Below, piece by piece: positions 53,593 to 62,175 of a stretch of 64,000 nucleotides of DNA. Made by a program: the position numbers and the translations under genes. This DNA is from Fimbriimonadia bacterium (lineage in GTDB: Bacteria > Armatimonadota > Fimbriimonadia > Fimbriimonadales > GBS-DC), in NCBI GenBank assembly GCA_026129765.1, contig JAHCHP010000018.1, forward strand, positions 1-64,000. The letters are read 5' to 3'. How positions within the stretch are numbered: the stretch's first letter is position 1; every line of letters starts with the position of its first letter. The notes under the pieces are model-generated. The model was not told the origin of the DNA and made no database searches. It saw only the letters and a list, made by a program, of their open reading frames with translations.

Positions 53593-53598
53593 ATTATA
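53593..53598 (-). promoter_or_regulatory. -10 element of htpX
   Basis: On the minus strand GGTATAAT (hexamer 53598-53593) predicts initiation near 53586, a leader of about 57 nt. It is separate from the rnc -10 at 53634-53639. Confidence 0.55.
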
Positions 53599-53633
53599 CC
53601 GCCCAGCGCGCGCTCAGAGTTCCAGACGACAGG

Positions 53634-53639
53634 TATAAT
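53634..53639 (+). promoter_or_regulatory. -10 element of leaderless rnc
   Basis: CAGGTATAAT (hexamer 53634-53639) predicts initiation at 53646, the G of the GTG start codon of rnc. Confidence 0.65.
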
Positions 53640-53645
53640 TGGGGA

Positions 53646-54356
53646 GTGTGGTTTCGGCGTTCGAAGGAAAATCAGACACTGCCTATTCGCAATAAAGCCC
53701 TGTTGGAGCAAGCCTTTACCCATCGCTCCTATACCGAGGGCGAACTGCAAGCCAGTAATGAACGGTTAGAGTTTTTGGGCGATTCGGTTTTGGGGCTGAT
53801 CGTGAGCGAATACTTGTGCCAGAATCACCCCGATTGGGATCAGGGACACTTATCGAAGGCGCGAGCCAGCTTAGTGCGCGAAAGCACCCTTGCGCGCGCG
53901 GCAGTCGACGCCAATCTCTCCTCCATGCTCAAACTGAGTCCCAGTGAAGAGGCTTCGGGGGGACGTGAGCGGGCGTCTATTTTGAGCGATGCCTTCGAGG
54001 CGGTCGTAGCAGCCATCTACCTGGACCGGGGTTTAGAGGAAGCGCGCAAATTTGTACTGGAACACCTGCAGCCTGCCTTGGATAAGTTGGAGCGCGGGGA
54101 GATGCCGGTCCACGACCATAAGTCTCAGCTACAGGAGTTGACCCAAGCCTACTGGCGCAAAGTTCCCTCCTATAAGGTGGTGGATGAAAAAGGCACACCG
54201 CACCGCAAAACGTTTGTCGTGGAGGCGCGTGTGAAAGAGGTTGTTTTGGGGTCTGGTTCAGGCTCCAGCAAAAAACAAGCGCAACAAAGCGCGGCGGCGA
54301 ACGCTATCGAGAATATCAATAAAAACAGGAGGTCTTTTGACGATGCCATTGGCTGA
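53646..54356 (+). CDS. rnc: Ribonuclease III
   Basis: A 236-residue RNase III that cuts double-stranded RNA in rRNA and mRNA processing. The catalytic signature NERLEFLGDSVLGL lies at about residues 38-51, and the second acidic cluster DAFEAVVAAIYLD at about 114-126. The double-stranded RNA-binding domain covers about 155-225 (DHKSQLQELTQAYW, GSGSSKKQAQQSAAANAI). The start is GTG exactly at the predicted transcript start. Its 3' end overlaps the MTAP gene by 14 bp. Confidence 0.95.
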   Translation: MWFRRSKENQTLPIRNKALLEQAFTHRSYTEGELQASNERLEFLGDSVLGLIVSEYLCQNHPDWDQGHLSKARASLVRESTLARAAVDANLSSMLKLSPSEEASGGRERASILSDAFEAVVAAIYLDRGLEEARKFVLEHLQPALDKLERGEMPVHDHKSQLQELTQAYWRKVPSYKVVDEKGTPHRKTFVVEARVKEVVLGSGSGSSKKQAQQSAAANAIENINKNRRSFDDAIG

Positions 54357-55146
54357 AATTGGAGTGTTTGGAGGGTCTGGATTTTACAAATTTTTGGAGC
54401 GCGTGGAGGAGGTCAAAGTCGACACGCCCTATGGCGCGCCCAGCGATCTGCTCATGGTGGGCGATATTGCGGGCAGAAAAGTCGCCTTTCTACCAAGGCA
54501 CGGGCGCAATCACTCGATACCGCCCCATAAAATCAATTTTCGCGCGAACCTCTGGGCAATGAAAGAACTGGGCGTGAAGCGCGTGATCAGTCCCTGCGCG
54601 GCAGGTAGTTTGCAGCAGCATGTCAAACCCGGCGATTTCGTAGTGTGCGATCAATTTGTCGACCGCACTAACGGACGCGCCGACACCTTCTATGACGGTC
54701 CCACCGTTCATCACGTTTCTCCTGCCGACAACTACTGCCCCACCATGCGCAAAATCGCTGTGGAAACGATCCGTGAAACCGGCATCGATTGCCACGAACG
54801 CGGAACCGTCGTTGTGATTCAAGGACCGCGATTCTCCACCAAAGCCGAAAGTAAATGGTTCACCTCGATGGGCTGGGAAGTGATCAATATGACCCAATAC
54901 CCAGAGGCGTACCTGGCGCGCGAATTAGCGATGTGTGTAGTGAATATCTCGCTGATCACCGACTACGATAGCGGCTTGGTGGCGGAGGGTGAAGTGTCGC
55001 CAGTGACCGCCGAAGAGGTGATGCATGTGTTTCATCAGAACGCGGAGCGGATCCGCAAGGTGATTTTCACGATGATCGAACGCCTGCCGCAAGAGCAAGA
55101 TTGCCCTTGCCCCAAAGTGTTGGATTTTGCGCGCGTTACGGTTTGA
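54343..55146 (+). CDS. mtnP: S-methyl-5'-thioadenosine phosphorylase
   Basis: A 267-residue MTAP, converting 5'-methylthioadenosine and phosphate to adenine and methylthioribose-1-phosphate in the methionine salvage route. Motifs: GVFGGSGFY (phosphate loop), LPRHGRNHSIPPHKINFRAN, SPCAAGSL, VVIQGPRFSTKAESKWF and VINMTQYPEAYLARELAMC with the substrate-recognising Met/Thr. The ATG at 54343 has AGGAGG 9 nt upstream inside rnc. It is clearly distinct from the shorter paralogue at 11042-11758. Confidence 0.93.
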   Translation: MPLAEIGVFGGSGFYKFLERVEEVKVDTPYGAPSDLLMVGDIAGRKVAFLPRHGRNHSIPPHKINFRANLWAMKELGVKRVISPCAAGSLQQHVKPGDFVVCDQFVDRTNGRADTFYDGPTVHHVSPADNYCPTMRKIAVETIRETGIDCHERGTVVVIQGPRFSTKAESKWFTSMGWEVINMTQYPEAYLARELAMCVVNISLITDYDSGLVAEGEVSPVTAEEVMHVFHQNAERIRKVIFTMIERLPQEQDCPCPKVLDFARVTV

Positions 55147-55159
55147 TCTGGATAAAAAT

Positions 55160-55516
55160 ATGAATAGAAGTGTTTCTAATTCCAGGCAGAATCGTCAACC
55201 TGTGCAAACGCGACAGGAGTTGATGGACATTCGGAGAAGAGAACTCCCTAACCTCCAATCAAGATATGGGGTCGCAAAAATCGGATTGTTCGGCTCTTTC
55301 GCGTCCGGCAAACCACATAAACGCAGCGATGTCGACCTGGTCGCTGAGTTGGATTGCCCTCTTGGTTTTCAGTTTGTTGAGATGGTCTACTATTTGGAAG
55401 CGTTATTGTGCCGGAAAGTAGACCTCACAACATTTGCTTGCCTACACCGTGCTCTACAGAGCCCCAATAAACGCGAGATTGCGGAAACTGTAGAAAGGAG
55501 TCTTATTCTTTGCTAA
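55160..55516 (+). CDS. MNT-type nucleotidyltransferase
   Basis: A 118-residue minimal nucleotidyltransferase. The signature GLFGSFASGKPHKRSDVDLV gives the GSF motif and the two metal-binding Asp. Such proteins usually act with a HEPN toxin, as antitoxins that modify it, but no HEPN gene is adjacent here. I start at the ATG at 55160; the frame is open to 55127, overlapping the end of mtnP. Its stop overlaps the start of the next gene by 7 bp. Confidence 0.8.
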   Translation: MNRSVSNSRQNRQPVQTRQELMDIRRRELPNLQSRYGVAKIGLFGSFASGKPHKRSDVDLVAELDCPLGFQFVEMVYYLEALLCRKVDLTTFACLHRALQSPNKREIAETVERSLILC

Positions 55517-56547
55517 CCCCTAAAAACCGCTTGGCGATCCTACTGCATGAGGGCATTCGAGGTCCGTTTGGGAAAACGGGTCTCGCGTTGCTTCGATACA
55601 GCCGCGTCCCCATCGTTGCCGTCATCGACTCCCAGTGTGCGGGACAGTCGCTGCGCGCGCTTACAAAACTGGAGCGCGATGCGCCGGTGGTCGCCTCCGT
55701 ATCCGATGCCCTCCCCTTGAAGCCGGATACACTGGTCATTGGGATTGCGCCGCCCGGCGGATTGTTGCCAGAAGCGTGGCAGCGAGAAATCGAGACCGCC
55801 GTTCAAGCAGGCTTAAATATCGTAAACGGCTTACATACACCCTTAGCCACGAAACCGCAATTTCAATCGCTACCGCGCAAAGGTCAATGGGTTTGGGACG
55901 CGCGCCAAGAACCTCCAGGCTTGGGAGTCGGTTCAGGCGCGGCGCGTTCTCTCAAATGCAAGCGCGTGTTGACGGTGGGAACCGATATGGCAGTCGGCAA
56001 AATGTCGACCAGCCTGGAAATGCATTACGTTTGCCAGCAGCGAGGCATACGCTCAAAGTTCATCGCTTCCGGTCAGACGGGCATTATGATAGAAGGCGAT
56101 GGCATTGCGTTGGATGCGATTCGCGTCGATTTCGCTTCGGGAGCGGTTGAGCAGATCGTGATGAAGTATGGCGTGGAGCATGACATCCTCCACATTGAGG
56201 GTCAAGGCGCGTTCGGCAACCCTGCCTCCACCGCGACCCTGCCCTTAATTCGCGGCTCTCAACCCACCCACCTCATTTTGGTTCATCGAGCGAGACAAAA
56301 CTGCATCCGCCGCTACCCGCATGTGCCAATTCCTCCCCTACCTGTTGTTATCCAAGTGTACGAACAGATGGCGGCGTTTGGCGGCGCATTTGAACCCTCC
56401 AAAGTCGCCGGAATCGCGCTCAACACCGCCGAACTCAACGACACAGAGGCGCGAAAAGCCACTGAGGAGGCGCAGCGCGAGACCGGACTTCCATGCGCCG
56501 ACCCGGTGCGATTCGACGCAGGTGTCTTGGTAGATGCCTTGATTTAG
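55510..56547 (+). CDS. DUF1611 family P-loop protein
   Basis: A 345-residue DUF1611-family protein. An N-terminal Rossmann-like domain (about 1-140) is followed by a P-loop domain with VGTDMAVGKMSTSLEM near residues 157-172. GQTGIMIEGDGIALDA and DILHIEGQGAFGNP are strongly conserved in the family. Some members (DgcN) have been reported as D-glutamate N-acetyltransferases working with a dipeptide-epimerase-like enzyme; that partner is not here. The start is TTG at 55510 with AAGGAG 10 nt upstream, inside the nucleotidyltransferase gene. Its stop overlaps that of the convergent membrane protein. Confidence 0.8.
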   Translation: MLTPKNRLAILLHEGIRGPFGKTGLALLRYSRVPIVAVIDSQCAGQSLRALTKLERDAPVVASVSDALPLKPDTLVIGIAPPGGLLPEAWQREIETAVQAGLNIVNGLHTPLATKPQFQSLPRKGQWVWDARQEPPGLGVGSGAARSLKCKRVLTVGTDMAVGKMSTSLEMHYVCQQRGIRSKFIASGQTGIMIEGDGIALDAIRVDFASGAVEQIVMKYGVEHDILHIEGQGAFGNPASTATLPLIRGSQPTHLILVHRARQNCIRRYPHVPIPPLPVVIQVYEQMAAFGGAFEPSKVAGIALNTAELNDTEARKATEEAQRETGLPCADPVRFDAGVLVDALI

Positions 56548-58508
56548 TAGGGATAGAACCCATAAATAGGAAGCCCAAAGAACAACCCGATAAGCGACCA
56601 TGCGCCCCCCACCACGCACTCGCCCACAATCAACCCTAAAAAGAGAGGCATCATCCTCCGGTAAAGAGCCAAACCTCCGAACCGCAGAATCGGCGCTTTG
56701 ATGAGCCACGCCACCAGTAGCGGCATCCACAATACCGAGAGCGACCAACTGCTGGAAACCGCATAGCCCACCGGATGAAAAGGAAAGCCCAGCAGCTTCT
56801 GCCGGAGCAAACCCAGCGCCATAGCAAAGGCGAATCCGAATCCAATCGCGGCAGGCTTTACATCGCCCGTTGTGGGATTTTTCACCCAGCCATCCATCCG
56901 GTTCCACGCCTCCCCGCCAAAAATTTGCGGAACCACCGGTGGCGCGACACTGGAGGCTGCGCCCACTTGATACATCAAATGCAAGTTCGCCCAAAACCCC
57001 ACAATCGCGCCCAAACCACAAGTAAGCCAGATCGCCCAGACAAACCCGGAAGAGGTAAACCGACCCCGTTCCGCCATCTTCAAGCCTTCCAACTGGAACG
57101 GCATCGGATGCGCGCGGTAAGCGCGATTGAACCCAAAAAAGCATGTCATCATCGCCAAATCTTCTTTCGCGAGCTTGCCGGGCGTGGCGATATGGGGAAT
57201 CAGATGATCCGGTCCGCTGAAATGGAGGTCATGCGCGGGTGGTCCCAACTCAGCGCGCATGCGCGTGATCGCCAGCGAAAGCGCAAAATAGATGAGAAAG
57301 AAAACCGCAATAACCCAGGTCGTCATCCCTGCCGCGTAACAGAATCCCCCCAAAAACAGCAAACAAACCGCCAAAATCAGCGCGACCGTCCGGTAGCGAA
57401 GTGGTTCCTCTTCGTCGCCCTGACGGGTCTTGATGGATTGCCAAACCCGCGCCCACATCGCCCGCCCGCTCAACAAGGTCAACAGCGCAATGGCCATATA
57501 GCCGCCAAATGCCTGTTCGTTCACATAAGGAAAACGGGGAATCGCGCTCCAGCCCATCCATTCAGAAACCACCGCTTGCATCTTCCAGAACCAAAAGAAA
57601 AACCAGCATGAAAACAGCAAATCAAGCGGCAGCAAATAGCCCAAACCAATCGCGAAGGGGAAAAACCCGATGGGAAGCCAACCAATCGCGTTCCAAGGAG
57701 AGGTGAACCGCCCTTGATTATAATCGACTGCCTTGACGGAAATCTCCGGCAGTGCGGGAATAAACAGCCGCATCCCATTCCAGCAATCGATACTGGCAGC
57801 CAATCCCACGCCCATCCAAAACAGACGCTGCTTAAAGAGGGGGTTACGCTCAGAAACGATCTCCATTGGCAACTGAATGAGGGGGTAAGACAGCCGCTCT
57901 GACTGAGTCCATTGCTTCCGGAGCAGCAGGTTAATCATCAGCATGCCCCCGGTCAAAGCGGTGATAAAGAGACTCCACATCAGCACCGGAGTCAACCACG
58001 CCTGCCAATAACGCGGCACATAAAGACTGGTCGCGCCCGAATAGAAAGCCTGGGTGACCTCTTTATCTTTGACGATGAGCCAATCCGGGAAAACAGGCAG
58101 CAGCGTCTCCTGCCACCGGTTGGCTTCGGTGGCGAACTGGGTTCCATGCGCCAAAGTGGGAGTCAACACCTCCAGCATATCATGACCAGCAATTGCGGAG
58201 GAGAGGTTCATCATCACATAGAAGGTGATGAGCTCGCCGGGAGAAAGTTTCCAGCGCGGAAAGGTCTGGGCAAGAAAGCGGTTCAACAGACTGAGCAGCA
58301 CCAGCATAAAAACCGCGTTATAGAAGATGGAAATGGTGGTCGGCTGCCCCGCATACCGCACTATTTCCAACGAGACAAGCCACAGCGCGTTCAGGGGCAT
58401 GACCAGCAGAGCAAACAACACAATGCGCAGCGTCGCGCCCTTTTGGGTTGGAGTCGCTTGAATCGGAGTCTCGTGGACTGGAGTCTGGTTCCCACCGCCA
58501 TTCAGCAC
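56544..58508 (-). CDS. Large polytopic membrane protein (DUF6785/DUF6784-like)
   Basis: A 654-residue membrane protein with about 13-14 hydrophobic helices and no transporter signature I can name. It resembles the DUF6785/DUF6784 proteins of planctomycetes and Armatimonadota (from memory, not searched). A conserved-looking non-membrane segment GPPAHDLHFSGPDHLIPH lies near residues 436-453, and GAASSVAPPVVPQIFGGEAW near 541-560. The N-terminal 25 residues are a Thr/Pro/Gln-rich cytoplasmic tail. The start is GTG at 58508 and is uncertain. Confidence 0.65.
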   Translation of the reverse strand: MLNGGGNQTPVHETPIQATPTQKGATLRIVLFALLVMPLNALWLVSLEIVRYAGQPTTISIFYNAVFMLVLLSLLNRFLAQTFPRWKLSPGELITFYVMMNLSSAIAGHDMLEVLTPTLAHGTQFATEANRWQETLLPVFPDWLIVKDKEVTQAFYSGATSLYVPRYWQAWLTPVLMWSLFITALTGGMLMINLLLRKQWTQSERLSYPLIQLPMEIVSERNPLFKQRLFWMGVGLAASIDCWNGMRLFIPALPEISVKAVDYNQGRFTSPWNAIGWLPIGFFPFAIGLGYLLPLDLLFSCWFFFWFWKMQAVVSEWMGWSAIPRFPYVNEQAFGGYMAIALLTLLSGRAMWARVWQSIKTRQGDEEEPLRYRTVALILAVCLLFLGGFCYAAGMTTWVIAVFFLIYFALSLAITRMRAELGPPAHDLHFSGPDHLIPHIATPGKLAKEDLAMMTCFFGFNRAYRAHPMPFQLEGLKMAERGRFTSSGFVWAIWLTCGLGAIVGFWANLHLMYQVGAASSVAPPVVPQIFGGEAWNRMDGWVKNPTTGDVKPAAIGFGFAFAMALGLLRQKLLGFPFHPVGYAVSSSWSLSVLWMPLLVAWLIKAPILRFGGLALYRRMMPLFLGLIVGECVVGGAWSLIGLFFGLPIYGFYPY

Positions 58509-58573
58509 GCTTTAGAAACTTAGGGATGAGAACGCAGACTCCTGCCGCCTCCACACTTTCTGATGGAAATCGC

Positions 58574-59623
58574 TTACAAATTCAACCGCTGGTAATCGCG
58601 CAGAAACACCACACCCAACTTCTCTAAGAAACCGGTCCGGCGATTCTCAGAGGTCAGCCAGTCGGCATCCGCATGCGAAATAATCGCGTCCGCGCCCGCC
58701 GGTCCCATCACGCCTATGGCTCGAATCACCATATAGCGATCCCCGATCCGTTTGCGATACTCTGGCAAACGCAAATCCTCTACAGAATGAGCATACCCTG
58801 CGATACCCGTATCATGAGCTGTATTGAAATCGACTCGCATCGTTCCCCAAACCTCTTTGCCATCGGGACGCCGGATTTTGGGGGCGATACTGGGCGAAAA
58901 AGTTAGGTTCCGGCAATCGATCACAACGCCGGTATACGGTCCTTGACTCACAGGGGAGGATAAGTGAGGAGACGGTTCCCGCCGCGAAGGCTCCGCCAAA
59001 CGTGGAGGCGCGGGCGCAACAGCTCGGTCCCGGTCGGTCTCGCTCCAGCCATAGCGGTCGGGCGTCTCGAACAGATCGCGCGCGAATTCTGAAACCACCC
59101 GGATCGGCACTCTCAACACCACTTCTGCCACCTCTTCATCCAGCATACGCGCAGCCACTTTACGCCCGCCTCGAACCCAGCCGCGCGCAGTAGACTGCAC
59201 AAAGTCCTCATCGAGCCGCAAGTCGCGCAGCGTCGAGTTAGAAGTCACCTGCACGCCCAGAATCAGTTCCACAAACTGCCGTTGCGCATCTAACACAGCA
59301 GCGCGTTCCGCTTGAATCCGTCGCAGAGTAGGATTGCGCTCACCCTGCTTGGCGGCGCCCTGTCCCACCATATCGATAAAGCCCTCCGACCAGTTAATCA
59401 CGCTTTGATAGCGCAACTGACCGCTTTCGCGAAGGGAGATCGGTGTGCCGGGCTGCTTACGAAAAATCGCGGGCGAAGAATCCTCTCCCAAAGGCTGCAC
59501 AATGGCATCGAACATGCGGCTCGATTCGGTGCCTCCCTGCAGTCCAACACCAGGCAGCAGAAACATGCACAAAACAAGCGCGGCAAGCCCCGGACGCGCA
59601 AACGATGAAAAAAACGATTTCAT
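58574..59623 (-). CDS. Exported LPP20/FlgT-N-like protein
   Basis: A 349-residue exported protein. The signal peptide (about 1-29) has a long hydrophobic core. The region about 75-175 (RRIQAERAAVLDAQRQFVEL, VTSNSTLRDLRLDEDFVQ, VLRVPIRVVSEFA) resembles the LPP20/FlgT-N fold, in which an R-A-x-x-DA-R-x-L helix precedes a beta sheet. A Pro/Ser/Arg-rich linker (about 205-235) leads to a second domain (about 240-349) beginning YTGVVIDCRNLTFSPSIAPK, also typical of proteins in this group. A link to flagella or to envelope assembly is possible but unproven. The ATG at 59623 has GGAGGA upstream. Confidence 0.65.
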   Translation of the reverse strand: MKSFFSSFARPGLAALVLCMFLLPGVGLQGGTESSRMFDAIVQPLGEDSSPAIFRKQPGTPISLRESGQLRYQSVINWSEGFIDMVGQGAAKQGERNPTLRRIQAERAAVLDAQRQFVELILGVQVTSNSTLRDLRLDEDFVQSTARGWVRGGRKVAARMLDEEVAEVVLRVPIRVVSEFARDLFETPDRYGWSETDRDRAVAPAPPRLAEPSRREPSPHLSSPVSQGPYTGVVIDCRNLTFSPSIAPKIRRPDGKEVWGTMRVDFNTAHDTGIAGYAHSVEDLRLPEYRKRIGDRYMVIRAIGVMGPAGADAIISHADADWLTSENRRTGFLEKLGVVFLRDYQRLNL

Positions 59624-59703
59624 AGGGATAGTTCCTCCGGTCAACCCCGAAATGGGAAACCGCTCGATAGACGCTTCAACGCGAGGCGCGTTACAAGGGC
59701 TTC

Positions 59704-60069
59704 TCACCAAAATTCCAAAGGCAAATAGACGATCCTGTCCCGATATTCGTTTTCGAATGATGCATAGGCAATTAATACAAGTTCATCAAGAAGTTGCCCA
59801 ATATCTCGTGAAGGGTCTACAACCAATATACCTGGCATATGATGTCCATTTGTGAGATGATCTGCCAGGTGGGAAGGCATTGTCTTTCGGTTGTTAGTTA
59901 TGAGGAAAAATTCATGCTCTTCGCACCAAGTCAGTAAATCAGGATCACTGGCGCCTTTCGGCGGCGCGTCAGGGTCACCAATAATCCAGACAACTAAATC
60001 TGGCGACTTGCGTATAAGCTGTTGGCGTATGGAAGGTGAAACATGCTCGTCAAGCAGATAGCGGATCAT
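59704..60069 (-). CDS. DUF5615 PIN-like protein (putative toxin)
   Basis: A 121-residue Mut7-C/PIN-like protein, the toxin-like member of a DUF433/DUF5615 pair. The acidic positions are seen in MIRYLLDEHVSP (Asp7, Glu8), DPDLLTWCEEHEFFLITNN and GILVVDPSRD. Nuclease activity is inferred from the fold, not shown. The gene overlaps the upstream DUF433 gene by 4 bp. Confidence 0.82.
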   Translation of the reverse strand: MIRYLLDEHVSPSIRQQLIRKSPDLVVWIIGDPDAPPKGASDPDLLTWCEEHEFFLITNNRKTMPSHLADHLTNGHHMPGILVVDPSRDIGQLLDELVLIAYASFENEYRDRIVYLPLEFW

Positions 60070-60392
60070 TTCGCAGTCTTAGCCATCTGAGCTTTCAATT
60101 CCCGTAATTTTCGAACAACGGGAGGCGGGTTACGGTCCTGCTCCTCACGCATTCGATTTCCAAATTCCAACCAATCTGCCAAGTATGCGCTGACCGATTC
60201 CTTGTTTCTCAAATAATAAAGAATGGTGGCATAAACTTGATCCAGCGTGAGCGTATGGAATCGTTGCGCGATTTCCTCTGGCGATTGCGCTCGGTGGATG
60301 TATTCGTAAAGCACACTTTCAATACCGATACGAGTGCCTTTTATCCGAATATCGTCCTGCGCTAAGAAGTCGAAATAATCTTCTAACAGCAT
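60066..60392 (-). CDS. DUF433 protein (putative antitoxin)
   Basis: A 108-residue DUF433 family protein, a winged-helix-like domain that acts as the antitoxin partner of DUF5615 PIN-like proteins. The core IRIKGTRIGIESVLYEYIHR near residues 16-35 and SPEEIAQRFHTLTLDQVYATILYYL near 37-61 are diagnostic. The C-terminal charged helix (about 75-108) may wrap the toxin. It is translationally coupled to the toxin by a 4-bp overlap. Confidence 0.85.
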   Translation of the reverse strand: MLLEDYFDFLAQDDIRIKGTRIGIESVLYEYIHRAQSPEEIAQRFHTLTLDQVYATILYYLRNKESVSAYLADWLEFGNRMREEQDRNPPPVVRKLRELKAQMAKTAK

Positions 60393-60413
60393 AGATTTAA
60401 CCTCACGTTATGG

Positions 60414-60419
60414 ATTATA
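60414..60419 (-). promoter_or_regulatory. -10 element of the DUF433/DUF5615 pair
   Basis: On the minus strand AAGGTATAAT (hexamer 60419-60414) predicts initiation near 60407, a leader of about 15 nt containing GTGAGG before the ATG at 60392. It lies 29 bp from the divergent uvrA-fragment -10 at 60448. Confidence 0.6.
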
Positions 60420-60447
60420 CCTTGATTCCACTTCGCTTTAGAACGGG

Positions 60448-60453
60448 TATAAT
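60448..60453 (+). promoter_or_regulatory. -10 element of the truncated uvrA gene
   Basis: CGGGTATAAT (hexamer 60448-60453) predicts a start at about 60460, four bases before the ATG at 60464. Confidence 0.6.
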
Positions 60454-60463
60454 ATTGTCTACA

Positions 60464-61225
60464 ATGAGAGCGGATCGCAAAATGCAAGAAAAGATTGTTG
60501 TGCATGGGGCGCGCGAACACAACTTAAAGAACATACGGGTCGAAATCCCCCGCGACAAATTGGTCGTCATCACAGGGATTTCGGGGTCTGGTAAATCGAC
60601 CCTCGCGTTTGATACCATTTACGCGGAAGGACAGCGGCGCTATGTCGAAAGCCTTTCATCCTATGCGCGCCAGTTTCTGGGCGTGATGGATAAACCCGAT
60701 GTAGACTATATCGAGGGATTGTCGCCCGCGATCTCCATCGACCAGAAATCGACCAGCCACAACCCCCGCTCCACCGTCGGAACCGTCACGGAGATTTACG
60801 ACTATTTACGCCTGCTCTATGCGCGCGCGGGCAGACCCCACTGTCCCAACTGCGGAAAACCGATCACACGGCAGACTGTGGACGGTATCACCGACTCAGT
60901 GATGAAACTGCCTGAAGGCACGCGCATCCAAATCTTGTCGCCAGTCGTGCGCGGGCGCAAAGGCGAATACAAACAGATCTTTGAAGAAATCCACAAACAA
61001 GGCTTTGTGCGCGTGCGCGTTAACGGCAAAATGTACGAAGTCACCGATGATATCAAATTGGAGCGCTATAAGCAACATACGATTGAAGTCGTGGTCGACC
61101 GATTGGTGGTGAAACAAGGCATCGAAGCGCGTTTAGCCGAAGCGGTCGAAACCGCGCTCAAACTGGCGAAAGGGTTAGTGAATGTTCATATCATCGACCT
61201 GCCCGAAACTGCGATTGCTCCGTGA
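60464..61225 (+). pseudogene. uvrA: Truncated UvrA (N-terminal quarter only)
   Basis: A 253-residue open frame matching the first quarter of UvrA, the damage-recognition ATPase of nucleotide excision repair, normally about 940 residues. It includes ARE-HNLKNI, Walker [38 protein letters not shown] and the first two zinc-type cysteines in HCPNCGKPI. The frame stops at 61223-61225 just before the signature and damage-binding region; no later UvrA sequence follows. It cannot be a working UvrA alone. It may be a remnant beside a full gene elsewhere, or a rearranged gene. The promoter and reading frame look healthy. The ATG at 60482 is an alternative start. Confidence 0.85.
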
Positions 61226-61227
61226 AT

Positions 61228-61233
61228 TAGAAT
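61228..61233 (+). promoter_or_regulatory. -10 element of the HD-domain gene
   Basis: TAGAAT at 61228-61233, three bases after the truncated uvrA stop, predicts initiation near 61240, seven bases before the ATG at 61247. Confidence 0.45.
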
Positions 61234-61246
61234 CCTCTCCATCATC

Positions 61247-61804
61247 ATGCAAATCACAAGACAACAAGCCTGGGACCTTCTAACAGAATACACGCAATCA
61301 GAGCACCTGCTGCGCCATGCGCGTTGCGTCGAGGCGTGTATGCGCCATTACGCGCGATTGTGGAACGAAGACGAAGAGTTGTGGGGCTCAGTGGGACTGC
61401 TGCACGACTTGGATTATGAACAATACCCCAGTTTGGAGGACCACCCTTTTCAAGGTCTGGAAATCTTGAAAGCGCGCGGCTATCCCGAATCGTTTATCCG
61501 AGCCGTCGCGTCCCATGCCGATCATACCGGGGTTCTCAGAGAAAGCCGTATCGAGCATGCCTTGTTCGCCTGCGACGAACTCAGCGGATTCGTGGTGGCG
61601 GTCGCCTATGTGCGTCCCTCGCGCAAAATCGCCGTTGTAGAACCTGCATCCGTGTTGAAAAAGATGAAAGATAAAGCCTTTGCACGCGCCGTCAACCGCG
61701 ATGACCTGCGAAAAGGCGCAGAAGAGATCGGATTAACGTTGGAAGAACATATCCAACAGGTGATCAACGCCCTCACATCGATTGCCGACGACATCGGACT
61801 GTGA
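61247..61804 (+). CDS. HD-domain (HDIG-type) phosphohydrolase
   Basis: A 185-residue HD-superfamily protein. The metal-binding HD pair is in VGLLHDLDYEQYPS near residues 50-63, preceded by HARCVEACMRHYARLW with the first His near 24. HPFQGLEILKARGYPESFI and AVASHADHTG supply further His ligands, and the last Asp is in ACDELSGFVVAVAYVRP near 108. It belongs to the group often annotated as hydrolases of uncertain substrate. It follows the truncated uvrA with a 21-bp gap. Confidence 0.87.
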   Translation: MQITRQQAWDLLTEYTQSEHLLRHARCVEACMRHYARLWNEDEELWGSVGLLHDLDYEQYPSLEDHPFQGLEILKARGYPESFIRAVASHADHTGVLRESRIEHALFACDELSGFVVAVAYVRPSRKIAVVEPASVLKKMKDKAFARAVNRDDLRKGAEEIGLTLEEHIQQVINALTSIADDIGL

Positions 61805-62175
61805 TCTGCAGAATTGCTAGGGGCAGACCCATTTGAAGGTGTCCCAAAACTTACCGTCACGCCCACATACGCAGGAATTTAGACTTTGAAAAACAGATTC
61901 TTCGCTGCGCTCAGAATAACTGCAGGGACAGAGTCTACCGTTTTGTCATGTCGAACTTAGTCTGCGTTTTTGCGTTTTTGCATTTCAACATCCCCTACTT
62001 CGCCCCTAATCCCCAGTAATTTCCTTGTTTTTTCACTTTTTTGTCCGGTTTTTGGCTCATTTGGAGTCATGATTTGATGGGGATGATATATCACCCCTTC
62101 ATTTTGCATAACAAGGAAGGTTATCAGATTGATTTGTTCATTCCTTTTCGTTACCAACAAGGGGGTTTAATTCTA
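61805..62175. other. Intergenic space with a degenerate repeat and the PEP-CTERM leader
   Basis: No gene is supported. Positions 61856-61925 carry a decayed copy of the dispersed repeat (GACTTTGAAAAACAGATTC, TTCGCTGCGCTCAGAATAAC). The palindrome TGATATATCA at 62084-62093 and ACCAACAAGGGGGTTTA at about 62153-62169 recur before the next PEP-CTERM gene. Confidence 0.5.
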
